DNA of 64,000 nt, from contig RBZT01000286.1 of assembly GCA_003693705.1 (NCBI GenBank), forward strand, positions 124,001 to 188,000. Reading direction: 5' to 3'. The notes beneath the pieces were generated by a model. It was not told where the DNA came from and did no database searches. It worked only from the letters and a program-made list of their open reading frames with translations. The stretch comes from Polymyxa betae (taxonomy: Eukaryota; Endomyxa; Phytomyxea; Plasmodiophorida; Plasmodiophoridae). Numbering within the stretch: position 1 is the first letter of the stretch; each line of letters starts with the position of its first letter. Shown one piece after another: positions 13,773-25,164 of this stretch. Both the position numbers and the translations under genes were made by a program.

Positions 13773-15930
13773 TTATTTGCAATAGGATTTAATGTTGGAC
13801 AAAAAGTCGGGGCGATCAACGCCGGAAATGGATTCCGCCCATTCCAGAAATCGCGGCGTGTCTTGGGATAGATCAGGACGTGATCTTCGCGACCCGGAAG
13901 AAGTGATGAGGAAGAGACCATCGGATTCATGCGGCAATGAAGGAAGGATCTGCGAGGTTTAATTTGTGAAAGGACTTAGCCTGAAAATGAACCATTACAT
14001 TATTTAATATAGACTCTGCTTGGGAAGGCTTCGACAACGTTTTGATTCGTAATCGAAGAGGACATGTCGAAGATCTTGCAGCATCTACAACTTCGTGACG
14101 AGCGCATTCCAAACGGTTCTGAACAACGTTGTTATTTAGATTGCAGACAGCAATTGGGATGTTTACACACAGTTAAATTATATAAACCTAATTGTGGTAT
14201 GCCGTTCAGTGCAATGAGATCAACAATCAAGAATCGGGGCGTTCGTACTCGGCCATCTTCAGATACATCTATTACGTACTCTCCTAACAAAAGAGTCTTT
14301 GAAATTAGTTTCTTCGGATCCTACACTCGAGGTCAGTGCTAATTGACTAAATAAGATTCAATGTTGACTTTTCTATGGCCGAAGCGTATTCGATCAGGTA
14401 AACTGAAGAAATTGTTTTTGTGAATAAAGTAGGATCCACGTTGGTCTAATAGCAGAAAAACTAATGGCGATTTTGTTCTCCAGGTTATCAACTCAATGCT
14501 TTGAAGTTGCTTCAAATCAGAGGTGTCTAGAAAAAGCGAACGTTAGCAGAAAAGGCTCGCATTATCTCTGGCCTGATTTACCCAAAATTGGTCTTGGATT
14601 AAGGGCACCAAATGGATCGTCCCCAAGCGCTTCCGATAGTTTGCTGAAAACCCTTTCAAGCTGTTCAAGTTCAGCTGAGTCTTTCACATGTCTAATATTG
14701 CCTATTTCTGCAAAACTGAGTATCTAGATATCGCTTGAGAGTTTGGACTCATGATCAAACGTAAAATCATTCCGCACCTCAGACAAAGGAGCGCCTTGAT
14801 ATGACTGACGATCCCAGCTATGAGGCTTTTCCTTCAACAGCTGCTTTGACAGAGTTAAAGCTTCCGAGAAACTTCGCTCGTCATATCGAATAAGTAATGC
14901 TTGTAGCCAGGATGATTTATATATTCCAGGAGGACGGCTTCCGAAGAACGAGTCGCTGCCATATATATATAAGCACAACAGTTATCTCATTTCATCTAAG
15001 TGCCAGGCCTTCAAAGAGACCATATTTTTGAAAACCTGTTCTGACTTACACAGCGGCATCGACAGAGAAGTTACATATTTCTATCAAATAGCAAGCGATC
15101 ATAAATCCAGTAAGGTTAAACCCACTGCAACAATGAATAGCAACATAATTGTCAGCGTTTCGCGATAAATAATTGGATACCAACTGGCAGAACGTTTTCA
15201 CTTCTGCTTCAGAAGGAATTCTAAGATTCTGCATTTCAGTATAACCATAACAATGATCGTGTCACGTACAACTGAAAATGAGCATGGGATGTGCCTTGGA
15301 AGTTTTGCTGTTCACAAAGCCGCAAAGTGCAAAGAGTAACTCCAAGCGGATTAACATCTTCAGATGATGACCAATTACTGGAAATTTGAGGACAGGCAGT
15401 CAGATATGATTTAGCCTGGCAATGCACAAGGGCGACGATCATGCCGACATGAATGCCTTTCGAACGATACGACCTTTCAAACGTTGGACTGAAAGCCATA
15501 AAGAAATTGTTCAGTTAACCTGATAGCCATCGATGGTGAAAATTTGTGTTCGTCAGGAATAAAATCATCGAAATGGCTAGGTAAAGGGCATTTCATGGGA
15601 ACTATATGTACACCATGGATAGCCGACCCCATTCGAGGCCATTTGCACCATTCTTCGCAGAACCTGCTAATATCGCAATCCTCTGTTGAAAACTTGAATG
15701 TAAGCCATAAAACCCAGAAGCAGAATATAACCGATTATGGATTCTTTTTCCTGATATTGAAATTCAGGTGTTTCTTGTTTTATCTTTGATGAGGGAGCTG
15801 TCGAGATTTCTGATGTTGAGGCTTTAGGCTCAGCATCTGGAAAGGTGACTGTGTTTGACTTCCAACCGCCACCGCCTCGTTTCCGTTTTCTAGGGACTGC
15901 AGACGATGGAGACGTCGTGGCAATATCCAT
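13773..15930 (-). CDS. mRNA capping enzyme homologue (Cys-type RNA triphosphatase fused to guanylyltransferase) with degenerate active sites
   Basis: Same order as animal RNGTT. An N-terminal NLS-like PRKRKRGGGGW is followed by WCKWPRMGSAIHG..FSPSM, then the TPase segment IHCCSGFNLTGFMIACYLIE and SRPPGIYKSSWLQALLIRY. The GTase part gives ELITWRTKSPLVFLLL (motif I), TLLLGEYVIDVSEDG (III), RTPRFLIVDLIALN (IIIa), NRLECARHEV, LPHESDGLFLI (IV) and FLEWAESI (V). Splicing closes in frame at every step I followed. Key residues are replaced. The P-loop HCxxGxxRTG has Leu (CTT at about 15110) for Arg; motif I KADGTR reads RTKSPL, so nucleophile Lys is Arg and Asp-Gly is Lys-Ser; DGE reads LGE; the KWK of motif V reads EWA. 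The C-terminal OB-fold seems missing or unrecognisable. I infer a non-catalytic protein kept for its fold. Nuclear. The downstream neighbour UBR4 starts about 240 nt away on the same strand. Confidence 0.8.
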
Positions 15931-16459
15931 CAAAAAGATTCGGAGAGTCGCAGTTTGTGTGATCGATCACTGAAGTGAAGGAGCTGATTCAAAAACGGAT
16001 TGGTTCATTTGGTAAGGTTCAGTGACAAAGTGAATCGAATTTTTATTCGGTTTGTTCAACCGCTGAGTTCTGGTGCATGGACTGCACTTTTTAATTTGAA
16101 AAGGGTGAAGCTGTTCGTAGGACAAAGGAGTACAGTAATTCAATAGGTGGCAGCTTAAAAGAACAGATCGATATTAGTTGGTTAGCTTGCAACTAAAACA
16201 AGCCGTCGGCCCTGGCGACATCATAATCCTTCAATTCAGATTTCAGACCAGATACAAACTTCAGCTAAAAGTGTAACGAAACAGGAAAAGAGGTCGCGCG
16301 GATGTCTGATAAAATCACTGCGCTTTAGTCAAGTCGCAATCTCTGCTTCTCAGTTTCTTTATCTGCGATTGACTCGTTGCCTCGTGTTCGAGCTTTAATA
16401 GCCAGCAGTGCTACACGTCGGTATCTAGGGTCTGAACAGAACTTGACGGGCCGCTGGCC
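15931..16459. other. Divergent promoter region between capping homologue and alpha-COP
   Basis: About 530 bases between two divergent genes; 5' UTRs and both promoters are expected here. No reading frame or RNA gene that I recognise. Confidence 0.4.
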
Positions 16460-19400
16460 ATGCTGACCAAATTTGAGACTAAGAGTAGCCGAGTGAAGGG
16501 ATTGGCTTTCCATGCAAAGCGTCCGTGGATTCTATGTTCACTCCACAATGGCACCATTCAGCTATGGGATTATCGTATGGAGACGATGATTGACAAATTT
16601 GAAGAGCACGATGGTTGGTCATAAAATGTCAATCCAGTTTCCTGTTTTCACTGTTTGAATTCAGGACCTGTTCGAGGCATAGACTTTCATCTTACTCAGC
16701 CTATATTCGTTTCTGGTGGTGATGATTCCAAAATTCGCGTCTGGAATTTCCAGATGCGCAGATGCCTTTTCACTTTGACTGGCCATTTGGATTACATTAG
16801 GACTGTTAGATTCCATCATGAATATCCTTGGATCGTCTCGGCTTCTGACGACCAAACAATCCGAATTTGGAACTGGCAAAGCCGTTCGTGTGTCTCTGTC
16901 CTTACAGGGCATAACCATTATGTTATGTGTGCTTCATTTCATCCAGCTGAAGACCTTGGTATATTGATTGACGCCTCCACATTGTCGATTATTGATTGAG
17001 TCATAGTTCTGTCTGCATCACTGGATTTAACTGTTCGAGTTTGGGATATTTCAGGTCTTCGAAAAAAGACAGTATTTTCAGCAACGGCTGGTTCTGGCTC
17101 TAAAGAATTTCCTGATCGGCGCACCCATGGATCCAACCCGGATATGTTTGCCTCATCCGATTTCGTGGTGAAATACGTTTTAGAGGGTAGAGTCAATTAC
17201 ATTTTGTAGAGCCATGCTCAAACTGTCACTGAAGGGCATCATCGTGGTGTAAATTGGGCATCTTTCCATCCCAAGCTGCCGCTGATTGTTTCCGGTGCTG
17301 ATGACCGTGAGGTCAAACTTTGGCGAATGAGTGATGTTAAAGCGTGGGAAGTGGACACGATGCGAGGGCACATCAACAACGTAAGTGTTCTTTGATGTGC
17401 TACATGTGCCCCTGGTTATATTTCATTCAGGTGTCATGTGTCATTTTTCACCCTCGCCAAGAACTGATTATTAGTAACTCAGAAGATAAATCCATCCGTG
17501 TTTGGGATATGTCGAGACAGTCATCTCCTCGCGTATTTTATGCTCTCTTTAATAATATTGATTCTAATTTCGCTGTTAGGCCATTCGCCGTGAAAACGAT
17601 CGATATTGGATTTTAGCATCACATCCGACACTCAACATTTTGGCAGCTGGTCATGATTCTGGTATGTTTATGTTCAAGCTGGAGAAAGAGCGACCACCTT
17701 TCGATGTATACAAGTCGCTTTTCTACTATAACAATCGCCAGGTCCATATGTACAATTTCGCGAATGGTACTGATGCCGTCATTTTTTCTGCTAGTGAGTT
17801 CTTTTGCTGTGTGGTTATCCAAGTTTTTCAAATCGGCTGGTAGAACGGCAAGGATCTGGTGGTAGCAAATCAAATCCACAATATTTACGCTACAACTCTT
17901 TGAATACATCCGAGCATAATATTCTGCTTCTTTCCGAATCAGATGGTGGTACATACGAGCTTTATGTTGTGCCAAAGGTTGTTTCAGTGGCTGTTTATGT
18001 ATAGCATTATTCTTGACACTAATGTACTCAGGAAGGAAAATCGTCCTCGGATGATGTTCAGCCTCAGCGTGGCCTCTGTAAAAGTGCATGCTTTGTATCG
18101 AGAAATCGTTTTGTTGTTCTAACATTGGGATCGCGTTTGACTTTGAAGAATTTTGAAAATGAAGCGAAGCGAACAGTTGATCTCCCTGTCGCTACCGCCA
18201 CTGCAGTGTATTCTGCTGGTTTAGGTTAGTAATTTCACCCTGTGTTACCTTGTATCGAATTCTGTGTAGGTCGCATCCTTATTAATTGCCCCGATCGCTT
18301 CATTCTGTATGACATTGAGGCCAAAAAAACATTGAACGAGATCAATATCCAGACACGATGTCGAGTAAAGTTTGTTTCTTGGACTCGGGATCGCAAGTAT
18401 TGTGCTCTGGTTTCAAAATTTGTTATCTATATTTGTGATAACAACCTTAACGAAATTGCTACGCTGACTGAAAATAGCCGAGTTAAAAGCGGTACATGGG
18501 ACGAGGTATCGTTTCCGCTAGTTCACTTAGCTTTTATGACCGAAGCCTCAGGACAATATTTTCGTCTATACAACCAGTAATCATATCAAGTATTGCCTTC
18601 ACACTGGTGATGCGGGCATTATTAGAACATTAGACGTTCCTGTTTATTTGACTGCTGTTCGCGGTGATACATTATTTTATTTGGGTAACTACAAGTGATA
18701 TTTTCATTTCCATCTCCAAACTTATTTTCTTTTGTTTTCCAGACCGAGATTGTTATACCTCCGTTTTGAAGTTTGATAATACCGAAGCTGTGTTTAAGCG
18801 GGCTTTGATTGGAAGACGTTATGAAGAGGTTATGCGGATTATCAAATCGAATAAGCTTATTGGGCAATCGATTCTCGGATATCTTCAAGAAAAGGGATTT
18901 CCTGAGGTATTGGTCGTTAGAAAAGAAGCGTTACGTATGTAAGATGATCTTTAGGTGGCGCTTCATTTTGTCAAAGACGAGCGAACCAAATTCATGCTGG
19001 CGCTGCAATGTGGCAATATTGACGTTGCCCTTGAATGTGCAAAGCAGCTGAATTTGCCAGAATGCTGGTCGGGTCTGGCTGGCATTGCCCTTCGTCAAGG
19101 TTCTTTCTTCTCTTTGATTGCTGCTGATCTATGAACGCAGTTTAGGGTACCGAGACGTAGTGGAGCTTTCATATCAACAAACGAAGCAGTTCGAGAAGCT
19201 GTCGTTCCTTTATCTTATCACAGGCGATCTCGTTAAGTTGGGAAAGATGCTTCACATTTCCAAGTAAACATCATAGAAAACGCTCTGGTGATTTAACACC
19301 TTTGCAGGGTTCGAGCTGATAACATGTCCCGATTTCAAAATGCTCTTTTGCTTGGCGATGTCGAAGATCGGGTTGCTCTTTTGTCCGAATCAGGTAGCTT

Positions 19401-21180
19401 GAAAAAGATTTTCGTCTGGATCCCTGATCAGCTCCAGGGAACCCTTTTCTTGCTTATTTAATTGCCAAAGCGCACGGCTTGGATGATTTAGCCCAAGAAC
19501 TGTCGGCCAGTATTTCCGAAGATTCTATCGATTGCGATGTATCCAACGCCAAGCTACTCATTCCGCCATCGCCTGTTTCGTTAGGCTTAGACTGGCCGAG
19601 ACTTGTTCTCAAGCGTGGCTACTTCGATAATGCTTCCACGGATGAACCGGTTGCAGCCGAAGCAGTTCTTACTTCTGAAGATCAGCCTCGTAATGCTTGC
19701 ACATTGCTAAATTTTCATTAACGTTTATCAGAAAATCTTGAAATGGATGTATCCGGTTGGGGAGACGAAGCACATGTGGCGGAAGAATCAAGTTTTGTCG
19801 AGGATATTGGTGCAGGTTCTTATTTTGCCTTCAATGATTCTCAATTAATATGAGGCAGGTGGCTGGGGCGATGATTTACTGGCTGCTTTACCCGTTCTTG
19901 CTGAATCCACACCAGCTTTGGAAACTGTTTCTGCGAATGAAGATTATTTCGTCATGCCAAACCCAGGTTGCTTTAATGATTATAGTTTTGACTTCGTCAT
20001 ATTAACTTTTGCTTTGTCTAGGTCCTGGGTTTTTGAGGGATTGGATGGAAGCAGCAGAGTTGCCTTGTGATTACATTGCATCTGGAGAGTTTGTACTCGG
20101 TAACAGCTAAGAGGAAGTTGATGTGCAATCTGATTGTTTCTCAGCCAAGAAAATGCTTGCTCGTTTAATTGGTGCTGTGAACTTCTCCCCATTCCTACAG
20201 TACTTCACCAAGATCTACACAGCTGCTCAAATGCAAGTGCCTTCAGTTTCTGGTAAATCATTTTGGTATGATCCTTTCTGTGGCACTCACACTGTAGGTA
20301 CAGGTTCTTTCGCTTCAGGTCTTTATCGGGGCAACCATAAGCCTCTTATTTCGGTTTCTCTGGCACAATGTTCATCTTTGATGAGGGAGGGCTTTCGTCT
20401 GTTTATGGACACAAAATTGTTGAATGTAACGCTGCTTCCTACATTACTGTAGAATGATTTTTTAATCGGCAACAGGAATCTGAGGCTTTGTTCCGATCAG
20501 TCCTCACTATCGTTCCTTTATTATCGATTGAAAACGCATCAGAAGTGAAAGAGGCTAACAACATTGTCACTACCTGTAAAGAATACATTATCGGTGCTCG
20601 GATAGCTCAAGCCATACCAAATGAAGTATGTCAGAGCTGGTTTCGTTTTCACCGAATTGAATGCAATGTTAGGGTTCGGAACAACGAAAGTGTGAACTAG
20701 CTGCACTTGTGACAATTTGCCATCTTCAACCTGTTCATATGTTCTTGTGTCTTTATTCAGCAATCGGAGCGTCGATGAAATTACAGAATTTCCATTTAGC
20801 AGGACACTTTGCCCGACGTTTCTTAGATCTTGCTCGAAGTAACCGACTTCCGCGGATGCTTGAAAAAGCTTCCGAAAACATTAAACAGGTAGCATTGATC
20901 AGAGCCCGAGACCTAGTATCTCAATAGCATTCCGTAGGTTGCTCGCCATTGCGATCAAAATGATCATGATGCTAATCCAATCGGGTTTGACCCATCGCAA
21001 CCTTATAAAGTTGACGCTGGTACTTTCTCAAGCATTGCTTTTAATTCTACAGCTATTATGTCCTGTCCATATTGTGCTAGTGTCTATGCGAGTGCCAGCA
21101 AAGGTCAAATTTGCTCTACGTGCAACATTGGTGCAATTGGCGCCAGTAGCGAAGGACTGTTCCATCACATATTCTCATAA
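16460..21180 (+). CDS. COPA: Coatomer subunit alpha (alpha-COP)
   Basis: Scaffold subunit of the COPI coat, binding KKxx cargo tails and forming the B-subcomplex with beta' and epsilon-COP on Golgi membranes. The start at 16460 gives [18 protein letters not shown], near-identical to the family N-terminus. The WD40 propeller follows, with [13 protein letters not shown] across the first intron, [32 protein letters not shown] and [16 protein letters not shown]. The middle shows the second propeller and solenoid ([21 protein letters not shown]). The C-terminal alpha-COP domain ends with [19 protein letters not shown] and [11 protein letters not shown] before TAA at 21180. At least a dozen short introns. 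Length fits the family (about 1200 residues). Highly confident. Confidence 0.95.
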
Positions 21181-21350
21181 TAAACACATATTATCCATTA
21201 ATGTCAAGCGCTTTGATCCCAACCTTTATTCTAAAGATCGTGAGTAAATCAACGGTATTTGACAATTCGAGACGAATCCGTGTCAGTAGAGCTCATTTTT
21301 CTAAATCGGCAAGGTCCCATAATCAAAACTTGCATTATGTTCAGCTACCC

Positions 21351-21357
21351 TTAAATA
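21351..21357 (+). promoter_or_regulatory. TATA-like box of the U6 gene
   Basis: TTAAATA starts about 29 bases before the U6 snRNA 5' end. A TATA element at -30 is the usual RNA polymerase III promoter element of external-type U6 genes. Position and sequence are seen; function is inferred. Confidence 0.55.
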
Positions 21358-21379
21358 CTGCGCGGTGTAGTTAGTCTTG

Positions 21380-21489
21380 GTCTCCTCCGGGATGTACCAC
21401 TCAAAAAATTAGGAACAATACAGAGAAGATTAGCATGGCCCCTGCGCAAGGATGACACGCATTAATCGAGTTGGTTCAACCCTTTTTTT
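21380..21489 (+). ncRNA. U6: U6 spliceosomal snRNA
   Basis: Contains the invariant U6 core: AATACAGAGAAGATTAGCAT (ACAGAGA 5'-splice-site box and AGC triad) followed by GGCCCCTGCGCAAGGATGAC, then ACACGCA. These are the universally conserved U6 segments that pair with the intron, U2 and U4. The 5' part can form the expected terminal stem-loop, starting near GGTCTCCTCCGGGATGTACC. A T-run ends the gene. It lies in the same orientation as, and just upstream of, PRPF3, a protein of the same U4/U6 particle. The exact 5' base is estimated. Confidence 0.95.
21483..21489 (+). terminator. Poly-T RNA polymerase III terminator of U6
   Basis: Seven consecutive T residues directly after the U6 3' stem region, the standard Pol III stop and the source of the U6 oligo-U tail. 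Confidence 0.8.
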
Positions 21490-21512
21490 GGCAATCTCGT
21501 CGGTAAATTTGA

Positions 21513-21524
21513 TTTTCGCGGGAA
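21513..21524 (+). promoter_or_regulatory. E2F/DP-like site upstream of PRPF3
   Basis: TTTTCGCGGGAA between U6 and PRPF3. Its reverse complement TTCCCGCGAAAA fits the E2F/DP consensus TTTSSCGS on both strands. The genome encodes a DP protein in this window. One short motif; function is a guess. Confidence 0.3.
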
Positions 21525-21752
21525 GTTGGAGGTCATCTTGTCCGACCATTCGCCCATTACTGTTATCGTCAAGCTTCAATGCCTGGTCAATGAAGATATA
21601 TTAATATTACTAAAATAAGGTTCCGTTAGGACTGCACAAAGGTATTTTATGTCGCATGAAGTACTGTGCTTTGAACAATTCAGCTCTCAGGAAAGCATCA
21701 TTGAAAGTGCGATAGTTCGCAACATTTATTGTATCATTTTAACAAAGGCGTC

Positions 21753-23886
21753 ATGCCCGAATCTCGCCGCTCGTCGTCCGGCAGTTCACGTCATCGTAAG
21801 AAGCGGTCTCGTTGGAGCGATGCATCCAGCTCTAAAACCGACGATCAGGTCGGCATTTTGCCAGCTCCAGGTGCGGCTCGTTCTTAACTGTTGCAGGCGT
21901 CAGCCGAGCTAGAAAAAACCATCGCTGCGCGGAGTCTGGCGATTAAGAAACAGATTGAAGAAGCGCAACGACGAGCTTTAGCGGCCCGTTTTCCAGCACC
22001 TTTGATCTTGGATGAACAAGGGCGACAAGTTGATGCTCAAGGCAATGTTGTCGTGACCAAGATTGAGGACCTGGCCACAATTCAGGCTAACAGAGCACAA
22101 CTTCATGCACCTCCTCCTCCTCCTCCTCTTTCACAAAAGGTGCTCAGTGCTGCTCACTCTTTGTTTTCAGGTTTTGGGTCATTGTGCTTCGATTTTTCTT
22201 TCAAAAGCGAATCTTGTAATTTATTTCCAATCTGGTTATTTTCAGTCATCGTTTCTTGTAATGTTGCACTATTCAGAACCGCTTTTCAGAAGTGACACGT
22301 TTGTTTGCGAGTTGGCCTCTTATCTCGCTTATGTACTGATTCGCTTCTCCAGCCGGCTGAATCTGAACAGCCTGAGGAACATCCTGAAATTTGGCACGAC
22401 CCGCGTGTCAAATCAGATCGATTCTCTCGACAACAACGCTCGTTTAATTTCGTCAAGCCCGGTGTTCATATTCGTAAAGCACAAAACCTTCGCCTTCGTC
22501 AGATGCGTGAGGATCTGAGGTTGTACTCACAATATCTTGATTTGATATCGCTGATGATGTGATTAGAACTTATAAGCCTATTAAACAGGGCTCGAAATTA
22601 GCCGACGCTCTCGATAATGCTGTGGTCGGCAACGCTAACATGGTCGCAATCGGCTCTCGTATCAAAGAGACGACTTTCATTGAACCTCATGTTCCCGATG
22701 TTGAATGGTGGGATGCACCATTTTGTGGCGATTCATACTCCAATATCGATTTAAGCAGATGTAAGCTTTTAGTGGTTATTTGATTGTCTTTTTGTCGACT
22801 CCTGGTTTCGGTTCAATCTCACCAATAGGGTTTTAAGTTTAAATTGTTCTATATTTTTCCTGAATAGTTTGTAGTGAATTCGTTGGTACAACACCCGGTG
22901 CCACTCAAAGTTCGGTCGGAGCCACCACCGCCACCTTTGCAGCAGATGATGCTGACCGAAAAGGAGAAAAAGAAGATTCGTCGTATGAGACAGTTGGAGA
23001 AGCAGCGCGAGCAACAGGATATGATTCGTTTGGGTCTGATACCGCCGCCTCAGCCCCGAAGTACAACCTTCTCTTCGATCTCTGAAATTATTGATTCTTT
23101 GCAGTTACATTAAAGAACATGATGCGTGTCATGCCGAATGAAGCCATCGAGGATCCAACTGCTGTTGAAGCAAAGGCTCGTGCTGAGATGGAAAAGCGCC
23201 AGATCGCCCATCAACTTCACAACGAATCGCGGCGATTGACGCCGCAACAGCACGCAGAAAAGAAAAGAAGGAAACTGGAAGAGGATACGTCCCGGGAAGT
23301 TATCGTGGCTTTGTTTAGAATTGATCGAATGGATAATGGACAGATTCGGTTTAAGGTTTCGGTCTCTGCCGATGAACATAAATTGAGTGGATGTATGATA
23401 TTGTTACAAGACTGCAATGTTGGTCAGTTCAAACCCACACAATCGTCTATTCGGTTTGCTGAAAAACATCATTTATAGTTATTGTCGAAGGCGGCCCCCG
23501 AGGCATCCGGAAATACACCAAACTAATGCTGAATCGTATTCAATGGAGCCAGGTAAACTCATCATTCAGTGTTCTGTCTTTTTCTAATTATCCAAAGGAT
23601 AATATCTATGAAGAGGCCGATGAAGATCTGGATCCTGAAGATCGAGTAGTTAAGTTCCAGAATAAGTGTTCTTTCGTTTGGACTGGAAGTGTACAGAAAC
23701 GCGGTTTCAGCGGATTCCGAATGCATCAATGTTCACATGAAGAACAGGTTGATCTATCAATATCTCAATTGTACTGTTCGTTAACTGGATTTTCAGGCAC
23801 GCAAGTTATTATCAGATAAGAATCTGGGCCACTACTGGGATATGTGCCGAAATTTCGAGCCTGACAATGGCGTCGTCATCGTGTAG
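21753..23886 (+). CDS. PRPF3: U4/U6 snRNP protein PRPF3 (Prp3)
   Basis: Prp3 binds U4/U6 stem II and the U6 3' region and is needed to assemble the tri-snRNP. The start at 21753 gives an Arg/Ser-rich tail MPESRRSSSGSSRHRKKRSR. Then come FPAPLILDEQGRQVDAQGNV, WHDPRVKSDR, RSFNFVKPGVHIRKAQNLR, VPDVEWWDAPF (the Prp3 IPEIEWWD block) and VQHPVPLKV. The Prp3 domain follows: LTEKEKKKIRRMRQLEKQRE, MIRLGLIPPPQPR, AIEDPTAVEAKARAEMEKRQ, SREVIVALFRI. The C-terminal ferredoxin-like domain has VIVEGGPRG..KYTKLMLNRIQW, CSFVWTGSVQKRGFSGFRMH and GHYWDM, ending TAG at 23886. Several short introns, some holding in-frame stops. Confidence 0.95.
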
Positions 23887-23992
23887 AATAAAACCTTTCT
23901 CACGGCGATAACTTTCTGTTTTAGCGGAATAATAAGTCATGTTTTGACAACAAATTCTGATATGATATATTACTGATTGATATATTTTGATA

Positions 23993-25120
23993 TTACGCTG
24001 ACGATGGTGCTGGGATTTCCTGACCTCGAGCCATCAGTTCTCGATATCTCTGTGTCTGATCCTCAATAATATCCAGCTGTCTCAGGAACCGATTGAATAT
24101 TTCAGGAAGCAGCACATCGTAGGTTGCACTCTGGGCCTGTACCAGGATCTGATCACGCCATTCGATCCATTCGCCTTCAGCTGCAGCCGATCCGAACATT
24201 TTTAGCTGCGTCCAGATAACATCAAAGACTGTCAGGAACGAGGCCCCATCGAACGAATCGAAATGAATTAGTTGTCGAATGAAATCGATGTCAAGGGCGC
24301 GATCGATCTCAGTCTGCATATCGCTTCTGTTCGGGATGAGCTGCTTCAGGCGATCACGACATTCAACCAGCAACGTGATAACGCGATCATATTGGCCTTC
24401 ACGTAACTCGCTGGCGAAATCGTCCCAGTATTTCTTGGATCCAACTTGCTCAATGAGAGCGTCGAGGTCGACGGTGATCGGGGGTGTAGCCAGGATCTGC
24501 TCCCAGGCCTCTGGGCCGCCCATCTGCAGAATACGGCGTCGATTGGCGTCGATCTGGCGCTGGACGCTGTCGATCATGATCTGAAGCGATTCGGGGTCGC
24601 GTGTATCGGCTCTGGATCGCTCCAGATGTTCGAGCGATGCGATCCATTGATGGTGGGTGTTAGCAAGACTCAGCAGGATACGCTGCCGGTCGTACTCTTT
24701 CCATTCGGCAAACTTGGTCTGGAAACAGGAGAGGGTCGAAAGAAAAGAAGTGATGTCAGCGCCGCTGACAACGGCACCCATGACATCTTTCGCCAGGGCG
24801 AAGCATTCGCGATCCAGAACCCGATCTTCAGTGAGGGCGTCGAGGTCGGATTCAGAGACCTCGAGGATTTCAACAGGATAGAGGGCGACCATGAATGCGG
24901 CCAGTAATGTTCGTGGTGATGGTTTTGCTAGAAGCATTTCGTTTTTGGCAGCTTTCAATAAAAGCAGCGATGTCTTCAAGATGGCCGGCTGTTGAATGAA
25001 CGCCGACAATGATTCGAAGGTTCCGCTGATAGTGGCATCGTCCAAAGCCCGACCAATCAACGCACGAAATTCTTGGAACTTCTCGTGCGCTTCCGCTGAA
25101 AACTGAAAGGCGGCAGACAT
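23993..25120 (-). CDS. T-complex protein 11 (TCP11/SOK1) family protein
   Basis: A single uninterrupted reading frame of 375 residues, unusual here since most neighbours have introns. The N-terminal half has KPSPRTLLAAFMVALYP, and the C-terminal half KKYWDDFASELREGQYDRV, ECRDRLKQLIPNR and ALDIDFIRQLI, matching the TCP11 domain order (KRYWDxFxxxL.., LRDxLxxLLP.., LDxxLLRQQI). The family includes mouse TCP11 (sperm capacitation, cAMP signalling) and yeast Sok1 (suppressor of PKA loss); the biochemical role is unclear. All-helical, no signal peptide or membrane segment. The GC-richer composition and lack of introns differ from its surroundings; a retrocopy or transferred gene is possible but not shown. 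Confidence 0.75.
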   Translation of the reverse strand: MSAAFQFSAEAHEKFQEFRALIGRALDDATISGTFESLSAFIQQPAILKTSLLLLKAAKNEMLLAKPSPRTLLAAFMVALYPVEILEVSESDLDALTEDRVLDRECFALAKDVMGAVVSGADITSFLSTLSCFQTKFAEWKEYDRQRILLSLANTHHQWIASLEHLERSRADTRDPESLQIMIDSVQRQIDANRRRILQMGGPEAWEQILATPPITVDLDALIEQVGSKKYWDDFASELREGQYDRVITLLVECRDRLKQLIPNRSDMQTEIDRALDIDFIRQLIHFDSFDGASFLTVFDVIWTQLKMFGSAAAEGEWIEWRDQILVQAQSATYDVLLPEIFNRFLRQLDIIEDQTQRYRELMARGQEIPAPSSA

Positions 25121-25164
25121 GGGCTTAAATAGAGGAGCTGCCGTAATATTCTTAGATTAGAGCT

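Noticed and set aside
14430..14520. That the lost KxDG motif of the capping homologue results from a missed intron
   Set aside because: The exon reads through WRTKSP in frame with flanking conserved strands on both sides, no GT..AG pair removes the segment, and the other motifs in different exons are also altered.
17619..18125. 168-residue minus-strand frame inside the alpha-COP gene
   Set aside because: Antisense to alpha-COP exons and introns; no domain signature.
24279..24907. Two long plus-strand open frames opposite the TCP11-like gene
   Set aside because: They are antisense to a continuous 375-codon frame with recognisable TCP11 motifs and have no family similarity.
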